A stretch of 64,000 nt of DNA from Croceibacterium segetis (GCF_011320115.1 NZ_JAANOZ010000002.1:248001-312000), one strand, 5' to 3'; shown: positions 16,230-26,468, numbered from the stretch's first letter. A program made the numbers and translations. Notes: generated by a model not told the origin, from the sequence alone.

Positions 16230-17969
16230 TCAGCCGGGCAGCATCAGCGACAGCACGAACACCGCCAAGGCGAAGCAGAGGATGGTGAGGGGAACCCCGA
16301 GGCGCGGGAAGTCCATGAAGCGGTAGCCGCCGGCGCCCATGACCACGGCATTATTGTGATGCCCGAAGGGGGTGAGGAAATCGAGTGAGGCGCCGACCGC
16401 GACTGCCATCAGCAGGGGCTCGATCGGGGTTCCCGTGCGCGACGCCAGGCCGGCTGCGATCGGACTAAGCACAGCCGCCGTCGAAACATTGTCGATGAAG
16501 GGAGTAATCGCCACCGCCAGCAGCAGCATCGCGCTCCCCACCACCAGCGGCTGCGCCGACGGCAAGTAAGTGGCGATCTCGTTGGCGATCAGGCGCGCGG
16601 CTCCCGTATCTTCTACCGCCAGGCCCAAGGGAATCATGCAGGCGAGAAGGATCACGATGCTCCAGTTGAGGTCCTGCAGCGCCGTGCGCAGATTGAGGCT
16701 TCCGGCCATCGCCATCGCCACCACCACCGCGCCGAACGCGATCTCGGTAGGCGCCAGGTCGAATGCGGTGACCAGGATGCCAAGCGCGAAGATGCCAATG
16801 CTAAGCCACGCCCGCCCGGTGAAACGGCTCGGCCGGCGCGAGGATAACGGAAGAAGACTGCACTCTGCCGCTATCTGCCGCAGGTCGTCGCGCTCGCCCG
16901 AGAGCACCAGCATGTCGCCCATGCCGATCTGGAGATCGTCGAAGCTCCCCTCGATCCTGCCGCGCCGTATCGATATGCCAATGACGTAGAGCGAGTGTTC
17001 GGCGAATGAGGGGACGCTGCCGATGCGCGATCCAAGCAGCAGGCTCTCCGGCATGACGACGTATTCCTGCCGCTCGGCAGTATCGGAAATCGCGAGAGGA
17101 TGGACCAGCCGTTCCGACTGCTCGAACTCGTCAAGCGTGACCAGGTCTGCCTCAACGACGATCGTGTCGCCCGCGGCCAGCGCAATGTCCGACCGACGGG
17201 CAAAGACATGGGCACCTTCCCGCATCACGCCATGGACGAACAGCCCCAGTTCCTCCTCGACCTGCGGCAAGCGCAGACCGATCAATGGAGACCCCTCGGG
17301 GACGCGCCGCTCGGCGAGGAAGTTCACCGGCGAGGGATCGGAAACGGTCGAGCTTTCGGTAAAGCGCGCGAAAGTTCGCGGCGATGCGGCGACAATCCAG
17401 ACAAGCCCGGCGAGTGTGAGCGGCCCTCCCAGCATCGCGAGTTCGAAGTAGCCGAAGCCCCTGCCGATCTCGCCGATCAACCACTGGTTCACCACCAGAT
17501 TGGCCGGCGTGCCGGTGAGCGAGCACATTCCGCCGAGCAGCGTCGCGAAGCTTAGCGGCATCAGCATCCGTGCCGGCGAAATATCCAGCCGCTGGCAGAC
17601 AGACATCGTGACCGGGAACATGAGCGCCAGCGCGCCGATATTGTTCATGAATACCGACACCGCCGCACCGGTCAGGCAGACAATCGCCAGCACCGTTCGC
17701 TCGGTCTGAAAGTGATAAACGATTCTTCGCGCGAAGCTGTCGATCACCCGCGTGCGCGAAAGCGCCGCGACCACCAGCAGAACCTCGACCACGGTGATCA
17801 CCGCCGAGCTGGCGAAGCCGGCGAAGACGTTCTGAACAGGAACAATGCCGGTGACGAAGCCGGCCGCAAGCCCACACAGAGCGACGAGTTCGACGCGAAA
17901 TCGCTCGGTCGCATAGGCAACGAGCATGCCTAGCAGAATCGCGACAATGGCCGCTTGCGCGAATGTCAT
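16230..17969 (-). CDS. SLC13-family permease with two RCK_C (TrkA_C) domains
   Basis: This 579-residue inner-membrane transporter is of the divalent anion:Na+ symporter type. Two hydrophobic halves (about 1-195 and 395-579) each carry a DASS-type loop: 'NNIGALALMFP' with 'TGTPANLVVNQ', and 'IDNVSTAAVLSP' with 'DFLTPFGHHNN'. Between them lie two RCK_C domains ('PEGSPLIGLRLPQVEEEL' and 'LLLGSRIGSVPSFAEHSL'). This architecture is that of SAC1/SLT-type sulfate permeases. With the Rrf2 gene 60 bases downstream and the cys operon following, sulfate import is likely. Confidence 0.88.
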   Translation of the reverse strand: MTFAQAAIVAILLGMLVAYATERFRVELVALCGLAAGFVTGIVPVQNVFAGFASSAVITVVEVLLVVAALSRTRVIDSFARRIVYHFQTERTVLAIVCLTGAAVSVFMNNIGALALMFPVTMSVCQRLDISPARMLMPLSFATLLGGMCSLTGTPANLVVNQWLIGEIGRGFGYFELAMLGGPLTLAGLVWIVAASPRTFARFTESSTVSDPSPVNFLAERRVPEGSPLIGLRLPQVEEELGLFVHGVMREGAHVFARRSDIALAAGDTIVVEADLVTLDEFEQSERLVHPLAISDTAERQEYVVMPESLLLGSRIGSVPSFAEHSLYVIGISIRRGRIEGSFDDLQIGMGDMLVLSGERDDLRQIAAECSLLPLSSRRPSRFTGRAWLSIGIFALGILVTAFDLAPTEIAFGAVVVAMAMAGSLNLRTALQDLNWSIVILLACMIPLGLAVEDTGAARLIANEIATYLPSAQPLVVGSAMLLLAVAITPFIDNVSTAAVLSPIAAGLASRTGTPIEPLLMAVAVGASLDFLTPFGHHNNAVVMGAGGYRFMDFPRLGVPLTILCFALAVFVLSLMLPG

Positions 17970-18058
17970 CAGGTTTGCGTCATCCTGCCGGTCAGCTGCG
18001 GATTCTCGTCATCTGTTCGCGCGAAGGCAATGGCACAAAGCAGAGTTCGCCAGTAAAG

Positions 18059-18075
18059 CCTAGTGATCCACTAGG
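18059..18075. promoter_or_regulatory. Perfect inverted repeat in the amj / SLC13 divergent promoter region
   Basis: CCTAGTG-ATC-CACTAGG forms two perfect 7-base arms with a 3-base centre, 20 bases before the amj start codon and about 90 bases from the divergent SLC13 gene. It is a good operator candidate for amj. The binding protein is unknown. Confidence 0.5.
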
Positions 18076-18094
18076 GTTTAAAGAGGGCCGAATT

Positions 18095-18898
18095 ATGGAC
18101 GTGCAACTGGCAGTCATTTGCGGCCTCACCTTCGGCATCCAGCTGATCGGCGCCCTGGCATACGCGGCACGGATCGCCGGCGTTCGCACCGGACGGATCG
18201 CGATGTCGTTCGCACTGTTCAACGTGCTGGTCCTGCTTTCGCGGCTGTCGAACGGTTTCCTTGGGCCTTTCCTAGCCAGCCGCATCGAGAAGGCGCTCGC
18301 CGCGGGAACGGGCGACCATCTGCTCGGCGACTTCCGGTTGGTGCTTCTTTCCGCGACGCTGGCTACGATAGTTGGCACGATCATGGTGCCGACTGTGCAA
18401 CGCTGGTTCTCCACCGCCATCGGCGATTTCCAGCAACATCGTTCAATCGCGCGCCTGCTGCTTCACGCCTTCGCCAGGGGAGGCATCGGATACCTCAAGC
18501 AAACGACCACGCCGCCCAAGCTGACGCACTTCAAAGACCTCGGGAAACCGCGCGGCGTGTCGCTCAAGGTCATCCTGCTCAATGTCGTCGCGCAAGCTTT
18601 GCTGACCGTCGGCGTGGTCGCGTCGCTTTACGCCGGTTACCTCTTTCCAGAATACCGCGTCACGGCCTCCCAGCTTTCGGCGATCGTCAACGGAATGGCG
18701 ACGCTCATGCTGTTCATCCTGATCGATCCGCAGCTCTCGGTGATGACCGACGACGTCGTCGCGGGCCAGGTCAGCGAGCCGGTATTCCGGCGCACGATCG
18801 TCTGGCTCTCGCTTAGCCGGGTCGCCGGGACGGTTCTCGCGCAGGCATTGTTTCTCCCGGCGGCATGGCTCGTAGTCGCTGCCGCGAAGGCGTTTTAG
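18095..18898 (+). CDS. amj: Amj-family lipid II flippase (DUF2837)
   Basis: This is a 267-residue polytopic membrane protein. The opening 'MDVQLAVICGLTFGIQLIG' and 'AYAARIAGVRTGRIAMSFAL', 'LFNVLVLLSRLSN' are hallmark motifs of the Amj family. In Bacillus subtilis Amj moves lipid II across the membrane as an alternative to MurJ and is induced by envelope stress. The ATG follows 'AAAGAGGGCCGAATT'. Its presence as a lone gene beside a perfect palindrome suggests inducible expression. The family assignment is by motif recall and the function by homology. Confidence 0.75.
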   Translation: MDVQLAVICGLTFGIQLIGALAYAARIAGVRTGRIAMSFALFNVLVLLSRLSNGFLGPFLASRIEKALAAGTGDHLLGDFRLVLLSATLATIVGTIMVPTVQRWFSTAIGDFQQHRSIARLLLHAFARGGIGYLKQTTTPPKLTHFKDLGKPRGVSLKVILLNVVAQALLTVGVVASLYAGYLFPEYRVTASQLSAIVNGMATLMLFILIDPQLSVMTDDVVAGQVSEPVFRRTIVWLSLSRVAGTVLAQALFLPAAWLVVAAAKAF

Positions 18899-19022
18899 CG
18901 CGACCCGAGCCCTTGCGTGCAAGGCGGTCCACGGGCCCGGTTCACATGAATTAATGAACGACCGCTGCCGCAAGTGTATGCTCGCGGCGAGAGGGGGGCG
19001 AGTCGCGAGAGGAGCCCGGCCG

Positions 19023-19241
19023 ATGCCGAAGTACACGCTGCTGTTCACCCCTAAGGGCAACGAACCGGCGCAGCAGATCGACTGCGTCGCGCCCAATGCA
19101 TGGCTGGCCTTGGAAAAGTCCCGCAGCGCCATCGGCCGCCGCACCATCGAGCTGCGGGAAGGCAGCCGCAGCCTCGGCCGGTTCCGCCACGGCTTTCCGA
19201 GCGGCACGGGCGTCTGGGAAATATCGCCCCGCGAAGCTTAG
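19023..19241 (+). CDS. Small conserved hypothetical protein (72 aa)
   Basis: A small soluble protein, 'MPKYTLLFTPKGNEPAQQI', with a clear Shine-Dalgarno GAGAGGAG 8 bases before ATG 19023. It is rich in Arg and Ser. I recognise no domain. The upstream in-frame ATG at 18954 lacks a ribosome site. The stop overlaps by 4 bases the stop of the convergent membrane-protein gene. Confidence 0.6.
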   Translation: MPKYTLLFTPKGNEPAQQIDCVAPNAWLALEKSRSAIGRRTIELREGSRSLGRFRHGFPSGTGVWEISPREA

Positions 19242-19765
19242 GCAGTTTCCCCCGCTTCCAGGTGGGCCTTCGTCAGGCGCGTCGCGCGCAGCGCCATTTC
19301 GCCGCGCTGGGTGCCGAACAGGCCGAACGCGAAGACCACGAAGGCGCTGTTGATCAGCCCGATGTCGATGGCGCCGGCATCGGCTTCCATGACCAGGCCC
19401 TCACGCAGCGCCATGCGCAGGACGAGCAGCACCACCAGAAACACCAGCGCCCAGCCCGATCCCTGGGTCATCAGGCCGCCGCTTTCGGGATCGACCCAGA
19501 TCTTCATCAGCCGTCCGCGTTGCCAGCCGAGCGCCGCGCCGAGAAGCAGGGCGAGCGCGAGCCAGGCCCAGTCCAGTCCGTGCGGCGGGAACTGCGCCAG
19601 GGTGAGCCCACTGACGACGAGGAAGATCGCCGGCACGACCCACAGCGTGCCGAGCTTTAACGGCCGCTGCACTTTCATCCGCCGGACGCGGAAAAACAGC
19701 ACCACACCGATCACCAGGATCGGGATGACGATCGAGTAGATGTTGGACGGGGGAGACGACTGCAT
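19238..19765 (-). CDS. CcdC-like / DUF1453 membrane protein
   Basis: This 175-residue protein has about five hydrophobic spans: 'IYSIVIPILVIGVVLFF', 'LGTLWVVPAIFLVVSGL', 'LDWAWLALALLLGAALG', 'WALVFLVVLLVLRMAL' and 'LINSAFVVFAFGLFG'. The pattern 'RVRRM...RPLKLGTLWVVP' and 'GWQRGRLMKIWVDPESG' resembles the CcdC/DUF1453 family of uncharacterised membrane proteins. ATG 19765 has AAGGA 8 bases upstream, whereas longer versions read into Arg-rich nonsense. Confidence 0.6.
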   Translation of the reverse strand: MQSSPPSNIYSIVIPILVIGVVLFFRVRRMKVQRPLKLGTLWVVPAIFLVVSGLTLAQFPPHGLDWAWLALALLLGAALGWQRGRLMKIWVDPESGGLMTQGSGWALVFLVVLLVLRMALREGLVMEADAGAIDIGLINSAFVVFAFGLFGTQRGEMALRATRLTKAHLEAGETA

Positions 19766-19973
19766 GGGCAAGATCCTTTCAGGATCGCGGCGGTCGCCTT
19801 CCCTATCAGCTAAGCATCGGCGTAAACAGCGCCGGCGCGCCCGCTCACTTCTGCAGCGATTGCGCCGTCTCCAGATGCTTCTTGAGCGCGGCCAGCGCGT
19901 GCTTGCTCCGGGCGGCCGCAACCCCTATCTGCGCGCCAACTCCTGACACCACCCGATTACCCAAGGACCTCCG

Positions 19974-21647
<1,674 letters not shown>

Positions 21648-21668
21648 GGGCGCGACGGGCTCGCTCGC

Positions 21669-22496
21669 TCAGGCGGCGCATTCGATGACCGATTCGCGTG
21701 CCATGATCTCGAACGGCACCTGCTTGTGCTGGTTGGCGCGCGCGGGGTTGCGAAGCCGGTCGACCAGTATCTGGCAGGCGACCTCACCCATCTCCTCGAG
21801 CGGCTGACGCACCGAGCTGAGGCGCGGCCGCACCGTCCTGGCGATGGCGTTGTCGTCGAAGCCGGCCAGCGAGATGTCGCCGGGGATGTTGATCCCGGCC
21901 GAATTGGCAGCCTCGATCACGCCGACCGCCATTTCGTCGTTGCTGGCGAAGATCGCCGTCGGCTTGGCGGCAAACAGCTTCGCCGCCTGCTCTCGGCCGG
22001 ACTGGCGTGAGAAGTCGCCCTGCACGATCAAGGCAGGGTCGATACGCAAGCCCTTCCCGCCCAAGGCGTTGGCGTAGCCGTTGTAGCGTCGCATGCTGAC
22101 CAGGTGAACGTTCGGGCCGCGCACGAAGCCGATGCGCCGATGACCCTTCTGGAGCAGGAGGTCGGTTATCGCCCGGGCCGCGTCGTACTCGTCCATGACC
22201 ACGGTGTTTCCGCGATCCGTATCGAGAAGAGGGGCGATCCGCACGTACGGCAGCCCGCGCTCCTCGATCAGGTTCAGCACATGGCGATCGTCCGACAACG
22301 GCGGCGTCAGGACGATCCCCGCCGGGGGATCGGACTCGAGAAAGTCGGCTACCGATTTGCCAGTGCCGAACAGGTTCTCGGCTTGCACCGGGAACCCGGA
22401 GGATTGGCCGAAGCGGCTCGCTCCTTCCTTGATCCGGGACACATACTCATTGCCGTTGTTGTCGAACAGAAGCAGGAATCGTGCACGGGCGTTCAT
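21669..22496 (-). CDS. LacI-family-type ligand-binding protein lacking the HTH domain
   Basis: This 275-residue protein matches the periplasmic-binding-like effector domain of LacI/GalR regulators: 'RFLLLFDNNGNEYVSRIKEG', 'AARAITDLLLQKGHRRIGFV', 'PTAIFASNDEMAVGVIEAA', 'GDISLAGFDDNAIARTVRP' and 'LSSVRQPLEEMG'. The roughly 55-residue N-terminal HTH and hinge are absent. An in-frame stop (TAG) lies about 40 bases upstream of the ATG, and only 116 bases separate it from the ClC gene, too few to encode the missing part. It may be a stand-alone sugar sensor or a decayed regulator. Confidence 0.75.
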   Translation of the reverse strand: MNARARFLLLFDNNGNEYVSRIKEGASRFGQSSGFPVQAENLFGTGKSVADFLESDPPAGIVLTPPLSDDRHVLNLIEERGLPYVRIAPLLDTDRGNTVVMDEYDAARAITDLLLQKGHRRIGFVRGPNVHLVSMRRYNGYANALGGKGLRIDPALIVQGDFSRQSGREQAAKLFAAKPTAIFASNDEMAVGVIEAANSAGINIPGDISLAGFDDNAIARTVRPRLSSVRQPLEEMGEVACQILVDRLRNPARANQHKQVPFEIMARESVIECAA

Positions 22497-22612
22497 GACC
22501 GAAATCCATCCATGACCAGAGCGTAAACTCTATCCGATAACCTTCAAAATTCTCTATTCGATGAAGCTGAATATTCTCTCAAGGCGGGCTGCGGCCCCGT
22601 GTAACGCGTCGC

Positions 22613-23956
22613 TCAGGTGTAGCGGCTCTCTTCCTCGATCACCGGAGGAGGGGATGTCGGTGCCGGCATGAAATCGCGCGCCAACGCGTGGTAGAGCCGC
22701 TCGCGGCAGACCAGAGCGCCGGCCCAGTCGCCGATCAGGCAGGTGGCGAACAGAGGCAGGATCGCCGAGGTCGTGCCGGTGGTTTCGCTGAGGATGATCA
22801 CCGCGGTCAGCGGCGCGCGGACCACGCCGACGAAATAGCCGGCCATGCCGAGCAGCACGATCGCGCCGCTCTGGTCGGACGGAAACAGCGGCGTCAGCAG
22901 GTTGCCGACGCCCGCGCCGACCGCGAGCGAAGGCGAGAAGATGCCGCCCGGCATGCCGCTGACGCTGGTCGCCAGAACCGTGAGGAACTTTGCCGGCCCG
23001 AACCAGTAGCTGCCTTGCGCACCTTCCAGCAGCGCCCTGGTCGGAACGTAACCGGTGCCCCACGTCGTGCCGCCGCCGAACACGCCGATCGCGGCGACGA
23101 TGACGCCGCAGCCTAGCGCGGCGAGCAACGGTCGCCTGCCGAGCAGGTCGCGCCAGCGGCCCCCCGGTCCGCGCAGCATCAGGAACGCGCGGGAAAACAA
23201 TCCGCCGGCGATACCGCCCGCGAGCCCGCACAACGGGGCTGCGATCAGCACGACATGCAGCGGCAGAGCGGACGCCATGTGGCCGAAGTAGACGTAATCG
23301 CCCGCGATGCCCTGGCTGGTCAGCCCCGAGATCATCACTGCGCCCATCACCAGCACTGCGACTCGCTGCTCGTAAGCAACCGCCAATTCCTCGATGGCGA
23401 AAGCGATGCCCGCAAGCGGCGTGTTGAACGCGCCCGCGACACCCGCTGCTCCTCCGGCGATCAGCACGCCCGGCGTGACGCGAACGCGGAACAGTCGATG
23501 TACCTGGGTCATCGCCGCGGCGGCCACTTGCACTGTCGGCCCCTCGCGGCCGACCGAAGCGCCGCCGAACAGTGCAGCGATCGACAGCGCCAGCTTGGCG
23601 AAGGCGGTGCGCGCCGAAAGCAGTCCGGCAGTGGTCTCGCCGTCGGGATTGCGGCTCGCGGCGATCACTTGCGGAATGCCCGAGCCTCGCGAAGCGGGAG
23701 CCAGCGAACGAGTCAGCGCGGCGATGACCACAAACAGCAACGGTGTGAGCAATAGCGGGGCGTAGGGTTCCTCGCGCACCAGACCGGCGAAATTCCGCTG
23801 CGCGAAATCGGCGGCCCAGGCGAACAGCGTGGCTAGCACGCCGATCAGCAGCGCCGACGTAAGCATCGCCAGCCGCCGGCGCCATTCATCCAATTCGATC
23901 AGGTCCTGGGGGACCATCGCGGCGAGGCGCTGAAAGACGGCGGAGTAAGGCTTCAT
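22613..23956 (-). CDS. ClC-family chloride channel / H+-Cl- antiporter
   Basis: This 447-residue membrane protein carries the three selectivity motifs: 'GSGIP' (91-95), 'GREGP' with gating Glu138, and 'GGIFSP'. The family signature 'GFNTPLAGIAFAIEEL'-like segment ('AFNTPLAGIAFAIEEL') is present. ClC antiporters exchange chloride for protons and help acid tolerance. No CBS domains follow. The stop is 116 bases before the LacI-like gene on the same strand. Confidence 0.93.
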   Translation of the reverse strand: MKPYSAVFQRLAAMVPQDLIELDEWRRRLAMLTSALLIGVLATLFAWAADFAQRNFAGLVREEPYAPLLLTPLLFVVIAALTRSLAPASRGSGIPQVIAASRNPDGETTAGLLSARTAFAKLALSIAALFGGASVGREGPTVQVAAAAMTQVHRLFRVRVTPGVLIAGGAAGVAGAFNTPLAGIAFAIEELAVAYEQRVAVLVMGAVMISGLTSQGIAGDYVYFGHMASALPLHVVLIAAPLCGLAGGIAGGLFSRAFLMLRGPGGRWRDLLGRRPLLAALGCGVIVAAIGVFGGGTTWGTGYVPTRALLEGAQGSYWFGPAKFLTVLATSVSGMPGGIFSPSLAVGAGVGNLLTPLFPSDQSGAIVLLGMAGYFVGVVRAPLTAVIILSETTGTTSAILPLFATCLIGDWAGALVCRERLYHALARDFMPAPTSPPPVIEEESRYT

Positions 23957-24134
23957 CGACCCGGCCCTAACGGCGCAGGATGGCGAAATCCACCCGGCGA
24001 AATACGTTCAGGTTGGCGGAGACAAACATGAACAATAGGCCACACGGACAGTTCAGATATCGGACAGGACGACTGGCTTAGTCATCCTCTCATCACGCGC
24101 CGCTCCCACTCGCGGCAGACCAGGAGATGCCGCA

Positions 24135-25049
24135 ATGCAATTCAAGTTCTTCACCGGCGGGGCATTGGCCGCAGTGGCCGCGACCCTTGCCCTCACCGCC
24201 GTTCCGGCCTCGGCCCGCGAGGCTGACCGCCATGACGACCGCGGCAGGCACCAGCAGGAGACGACCGATAACGGCCAGCAGACCCAGCGCTGGGGCGGGC
24301 GGGATCAGCCCACGGCCCGGCCGGATCGGGCCGCGCCCCAGGCGCAGCGCCAGCGCGACTGGACGCCGCAGGCGCGCGAGCAACAGCCGCAGCAACGGCG
24401 CACCCGGACCCGCCAGGAGGCTCCGCAGCAGGTGCAACGGCAGCAGCAACGGGGCTGGGCACAGCGGGGCACCTGGAGCGATCCCGCGCAACAGCGGCAG
24501 CAGGCGCAAGCGCAGCAGACGCAGCGGTGGGCCGGAAACGATCAGCGAGCCGAACGCAACCGCACCTACGTCGACCGCGAGCGGACCACGACATACGGCA
24601 CCAATGGCAGCAATTGGCGCGACCGCCGGAGCGGCAGCGACGGCAACTGGCGCGACAACCGCCGCGGCGACGACAGCAACTGGCGCGACAACCGCAACGG
24701 CAGCGATCGCAACTGGCGTGACGGCGATCGTGACGGCCAACGCTGGGACCGTAACTGGCGCAGCAGCAGCCGCTACGACTGGCAGCGGTACCGCACAACC
24801 AACCGCAACGCCTACCACATCGGCCGCTACTACGCGCCGTACCGCAACTACAGCTACCGCCGCCTGGGCATCGGGTTCTCGCTGAACTCGCTGTTCTACT
24901 CGGACCGCTACTGGATCAACGATCCGTGGCAGTACCGCCTGCCCGACGTCTACGGCCCCTATCGCTGGGTCCGCTACTACGACGACGCGCTGCTGGTCGA
25001 CATCTACAGCGGCGAAGTCGTCGACGTGATCTACGACTTCTTCTGGTAA
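24135..25049 (+). CDS. RcnB-family periplasmic protein with low-complexity and tandem-repeat middle
   Basis: This 304-residue exported protein has a signal peptide ending 'VPASARE' (about 28). A Gln/Arg-rich region (30-140) follows, then four 11-residue repeats 'NWRD-x7' (160-203). A C-terminal RcnB domain ends the protein: 'YRTTNRNAYHIGRYYAPY', 'DPWQYRLPDVYGPYRWVRYY', 'DDALLVDIYSGEVVDVIYDF'. RcnB proteins affect nickel/cobalt homeostasis and envelope integrity. A strong terminator follows at 25099-25123. Composition of the middle suggests an unstructured, positively charged spacer. Confidence 0.85.
   Translation: MQFKFFTGGALAAVAATLALTAVPASAREADRHDDRGRHQQETTDNGQQTQRWGGRDQPTARPDRAAPQAQRQRDWTPQAREQQPQQRRTRTRQEAPQQVQRQQQRGWAQRGTWSDPAQQRQQAQAQQTQRWAGNDQRAERNRTYVDRERTTTYGTNGSNWRDRRSGSDGNWRDNRRGDDSNWRDNRNGSDRNWRDGDRDGQRWDRNWRSSSRYDWQRYRTTNRNAYHIGRYYAPYRNYSYRRLGIGFSLNSLFYSDRYWINDPWQYRLPDVYGPYRWVRYYDDALLVDIYSGEVVDVIYDFFW
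24612..24743 (+). repeat. 33-base in-frame tandem repeat inside the RcnB gene (4 units)
   Basis: Four consecutive units begin AACTGGCGCGAC or a close variant, and each encodes Asn-Trp-Arg-Asp plus seven polar residues. Period is exactly 33 bases, so copy-number change keeps the frame. Confidence 0.8.
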
Positions 25050-25098
25050 GCCGCTCGGCCGGCTTGCTGCCGGATTGAGTGGACCGGCACAAGCGAAG

Positions 25099-25123
25099 CC
25101 CCCGGCCGAAAGGCCGGGGGTTT
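25099..25123 (+). terminator. Rho-independent terminator after the RcnB gene
   Basis: CCCCCGGCC (25099-25107), GAAA tetraloop, GGCCGGGGG (25112-25120), then TTTCT. The 9-bp all-GC stem with a GNRA loop is strong. It lies 50 bases after the RcnB stop and 16 bases before the end of the convergent cytochrome gene. Confidence 0.85.
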
Positions 25124-25138
25124 CTGCGTCTTAGCGCC

Positions 25139-25684
25139 TCAGGGCTTCGGTGTACCGAACGGCAGCATCCGGTAGAGGTTGCCATCCTTGTCCCAGAAGT
25201 GGTGCTTAAGCGCGCCGAGCACGTGCAGCACGATCAGGTAGAGCATGACCTCGCCGAGAGTGCCGTGGAGTTCCTGCAGCTCATGGCCGAGCCCGCGGTT
25301 CTCGCCGAAAGGCAGGTTGGGGATCGTGAACAGCCCGAAGAAGTCGGTCGGCTGGTTCCACATCGAGGTGCCGATCCACGCCATCAGCGGCAGGCCGACG
25401 AGCAGGACGTAGAAGACGAAGTGCACCGTGCGCGCAAGGACGCGCTCCCACGCCGCAAGGTCGCTCGAGAACGGCGGCGCGCGGTGGGTCAGGCGCCATA
25501 CCAGACGCAGCACCGTGAGGACGAGGATCGCCATACCGAGCGCAAAATGCGGCTGGAGCACGGCGAAGTGCTGGCCGCGCGGCGCGTGCTCCGCAGCGTC
25601 GGCCAGGCGCCAATCGACGATAACGGCAATGGCGATCAGCCAGTGGAGCGTCATCGCTCCGATGGAGTAGCGGTTCGTCGGCAT
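25139..25684 (-). CDS. Cytochrome b561 family membrane protein
   Basis: This 181-residue four-helix di-haem protein transfers electrons across or within the inner membrane. Haem-ligand histidines are visible in 'MTLHWLIAIAV', 'QPHFALGM', 'ARTVHFVFYVLL' and 'LHGTLGEVMLYLIVLHVLGA'. It ends with the typical 'LKHHFWDKDGNLYRMLP'. The ATG is at 25684 after AGGAAAGGACATG. It is divergent from the 2OG oxygenase gene. Confidence 0.92.
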   Translation of the reverse strand: MPTNRYSIGAMTLHWLIAIAVIVDWRLADAAEHAPRGQHFAVLQPHFALGMAILVLTVLRLVWRLTHRAPPFSSDLAAWERVLARTVHFVFYVLLVGLPLMAWIGTSMWNQPTDFFGLFTIPNLPFGENRGLGHELQELHGTLGEVMLYLIVLHVLGALKHHFWDKDGNLYRMLPFGTPKP

Positions 25685-25777
25685 GTCCTTTCCTTTCGCC
25701 CTGCAACCTAGCGGCCAAGCTGCAGCGGGCAAGAGCGCCTCTTGCATCGGCTGCTCGGGAATGGATATGCCAGACTC

Positions 25778-26464
25778 ATGGCCCGTTTCATGATCCGCAA
25801 CAAAAAGCCCGAAATTGCCGACCAGACGGCGCTCAAGCACGTCGGCGAGCAGGTCCGCAAGCGGCTGGCGGCGAACAAGGCGATCTACCGCTTGCCGACC
25901 GAGAAGGCCGAGATCTTCGCGATGGGTGATTTCATGAGCCCTGACGAATGCGCAAGGATGATCGCGATGATCGACCAGGTCGCGCGGCCGAGCTCGGTGT
26001 TCGACGTCGAATACGGCGCCGATTATCGCACTTCGTACTCCGGCGACGTCGATCCTCACGATCCGTTCGTCAAGAAGATCAGCCGTCGGATCGACGACCT
26101 GCTCGGACTCGAATCCGCATGGGGCGAGACGGTCCAGGGCCAGCGCTACCTGCCCGGCCAGCACTTCAGCCCGCACTGCGACTGGTTCTACACCGAGGCC
26201 GGGTACTGGCCCAAGGAGTCCGCCCGCGGAGGGCAGCGCAGCTGGACGGCGATGGTCTACCTCAATCCGGTCGAAGCCGGCGGATCGACCGACTTCACCC
26301 AGATCGGCCTGTCGATCGAGCCCAAGCCCGGCGCGATCCTCATGTGGAACAACGCCGACGCGGAGGGCGAGCCCAACCGCTGGACCCTGCATTCGGGCAC
26401 GCAAGTCACCGCCGGGGTCAAGTACATCATCACCAAGTGGTATCGCACCCGGAAATGGAACTGA
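25778..26464 (+). CDS. 2-oxoglutarate/Fe(II)-dependent oxygenase (prolyl 4-hydroxylase type)
   Basis: This 228-residue cytoplasmic enzyme has a jelly-roll P4Hc domain from about residue 45. The iron ligands are the His and Asp of 'FSPHCDWF' and the distal His of 'WTLHSGTQV'. The following Lys in 'GVKYIITKWYR' is placed to bind 2-oxoglutarate. 'YLPGQHFSPHCD' and 'FTQIGLSIEPKPG' are typical of bacterial P4H homologues. The start 'MARFMIRNKK' is preferred over an ATG 36 bases upstream. The protein target is unknown. Its stop lies 4 bases from the convergent Nramp gene. Confidence 0.87.
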   Translation: MARFMIRNKKPEIADQTALKHVGEQVRKRLAANKAIYRLPTEKAEIFAMGDFMSPDECARMIAMIDQVARPSSVFDVEYGADYRTSYSGDVDPHDPFVKKISRRIDDLLGLESAWGETVQGQRYLPGQHFSPHCDWFYTEAGYWPKESARGGQRSWTAMVYLNPVEAGGSTDFTQIGLSIEPKPGAILMWNNADAEGEPNRWTLHSGTQVTAGVKYIITKWYRTRKWN

Positions 26465-26468
26465 CCGG

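Noticed and set aside
19847-19955. Short minus-strand peptide ending 'KKHLETAQSLQK' upstream of ettA
   Set aside because: The tail looks protein-like, but no credible start codon or ribosome site is present and it would overlap the ettA leader. It is left as a note only.
24300-24600. CRISPR-like array in the Gln/Arg-rich part of the RcnB gene
   Set aside because: The repetition is codon-level low complexity within an open frame, with no regular spacers. The clear 33-base repeat just downstream is in-frame tandem repeat, not CRISPR.
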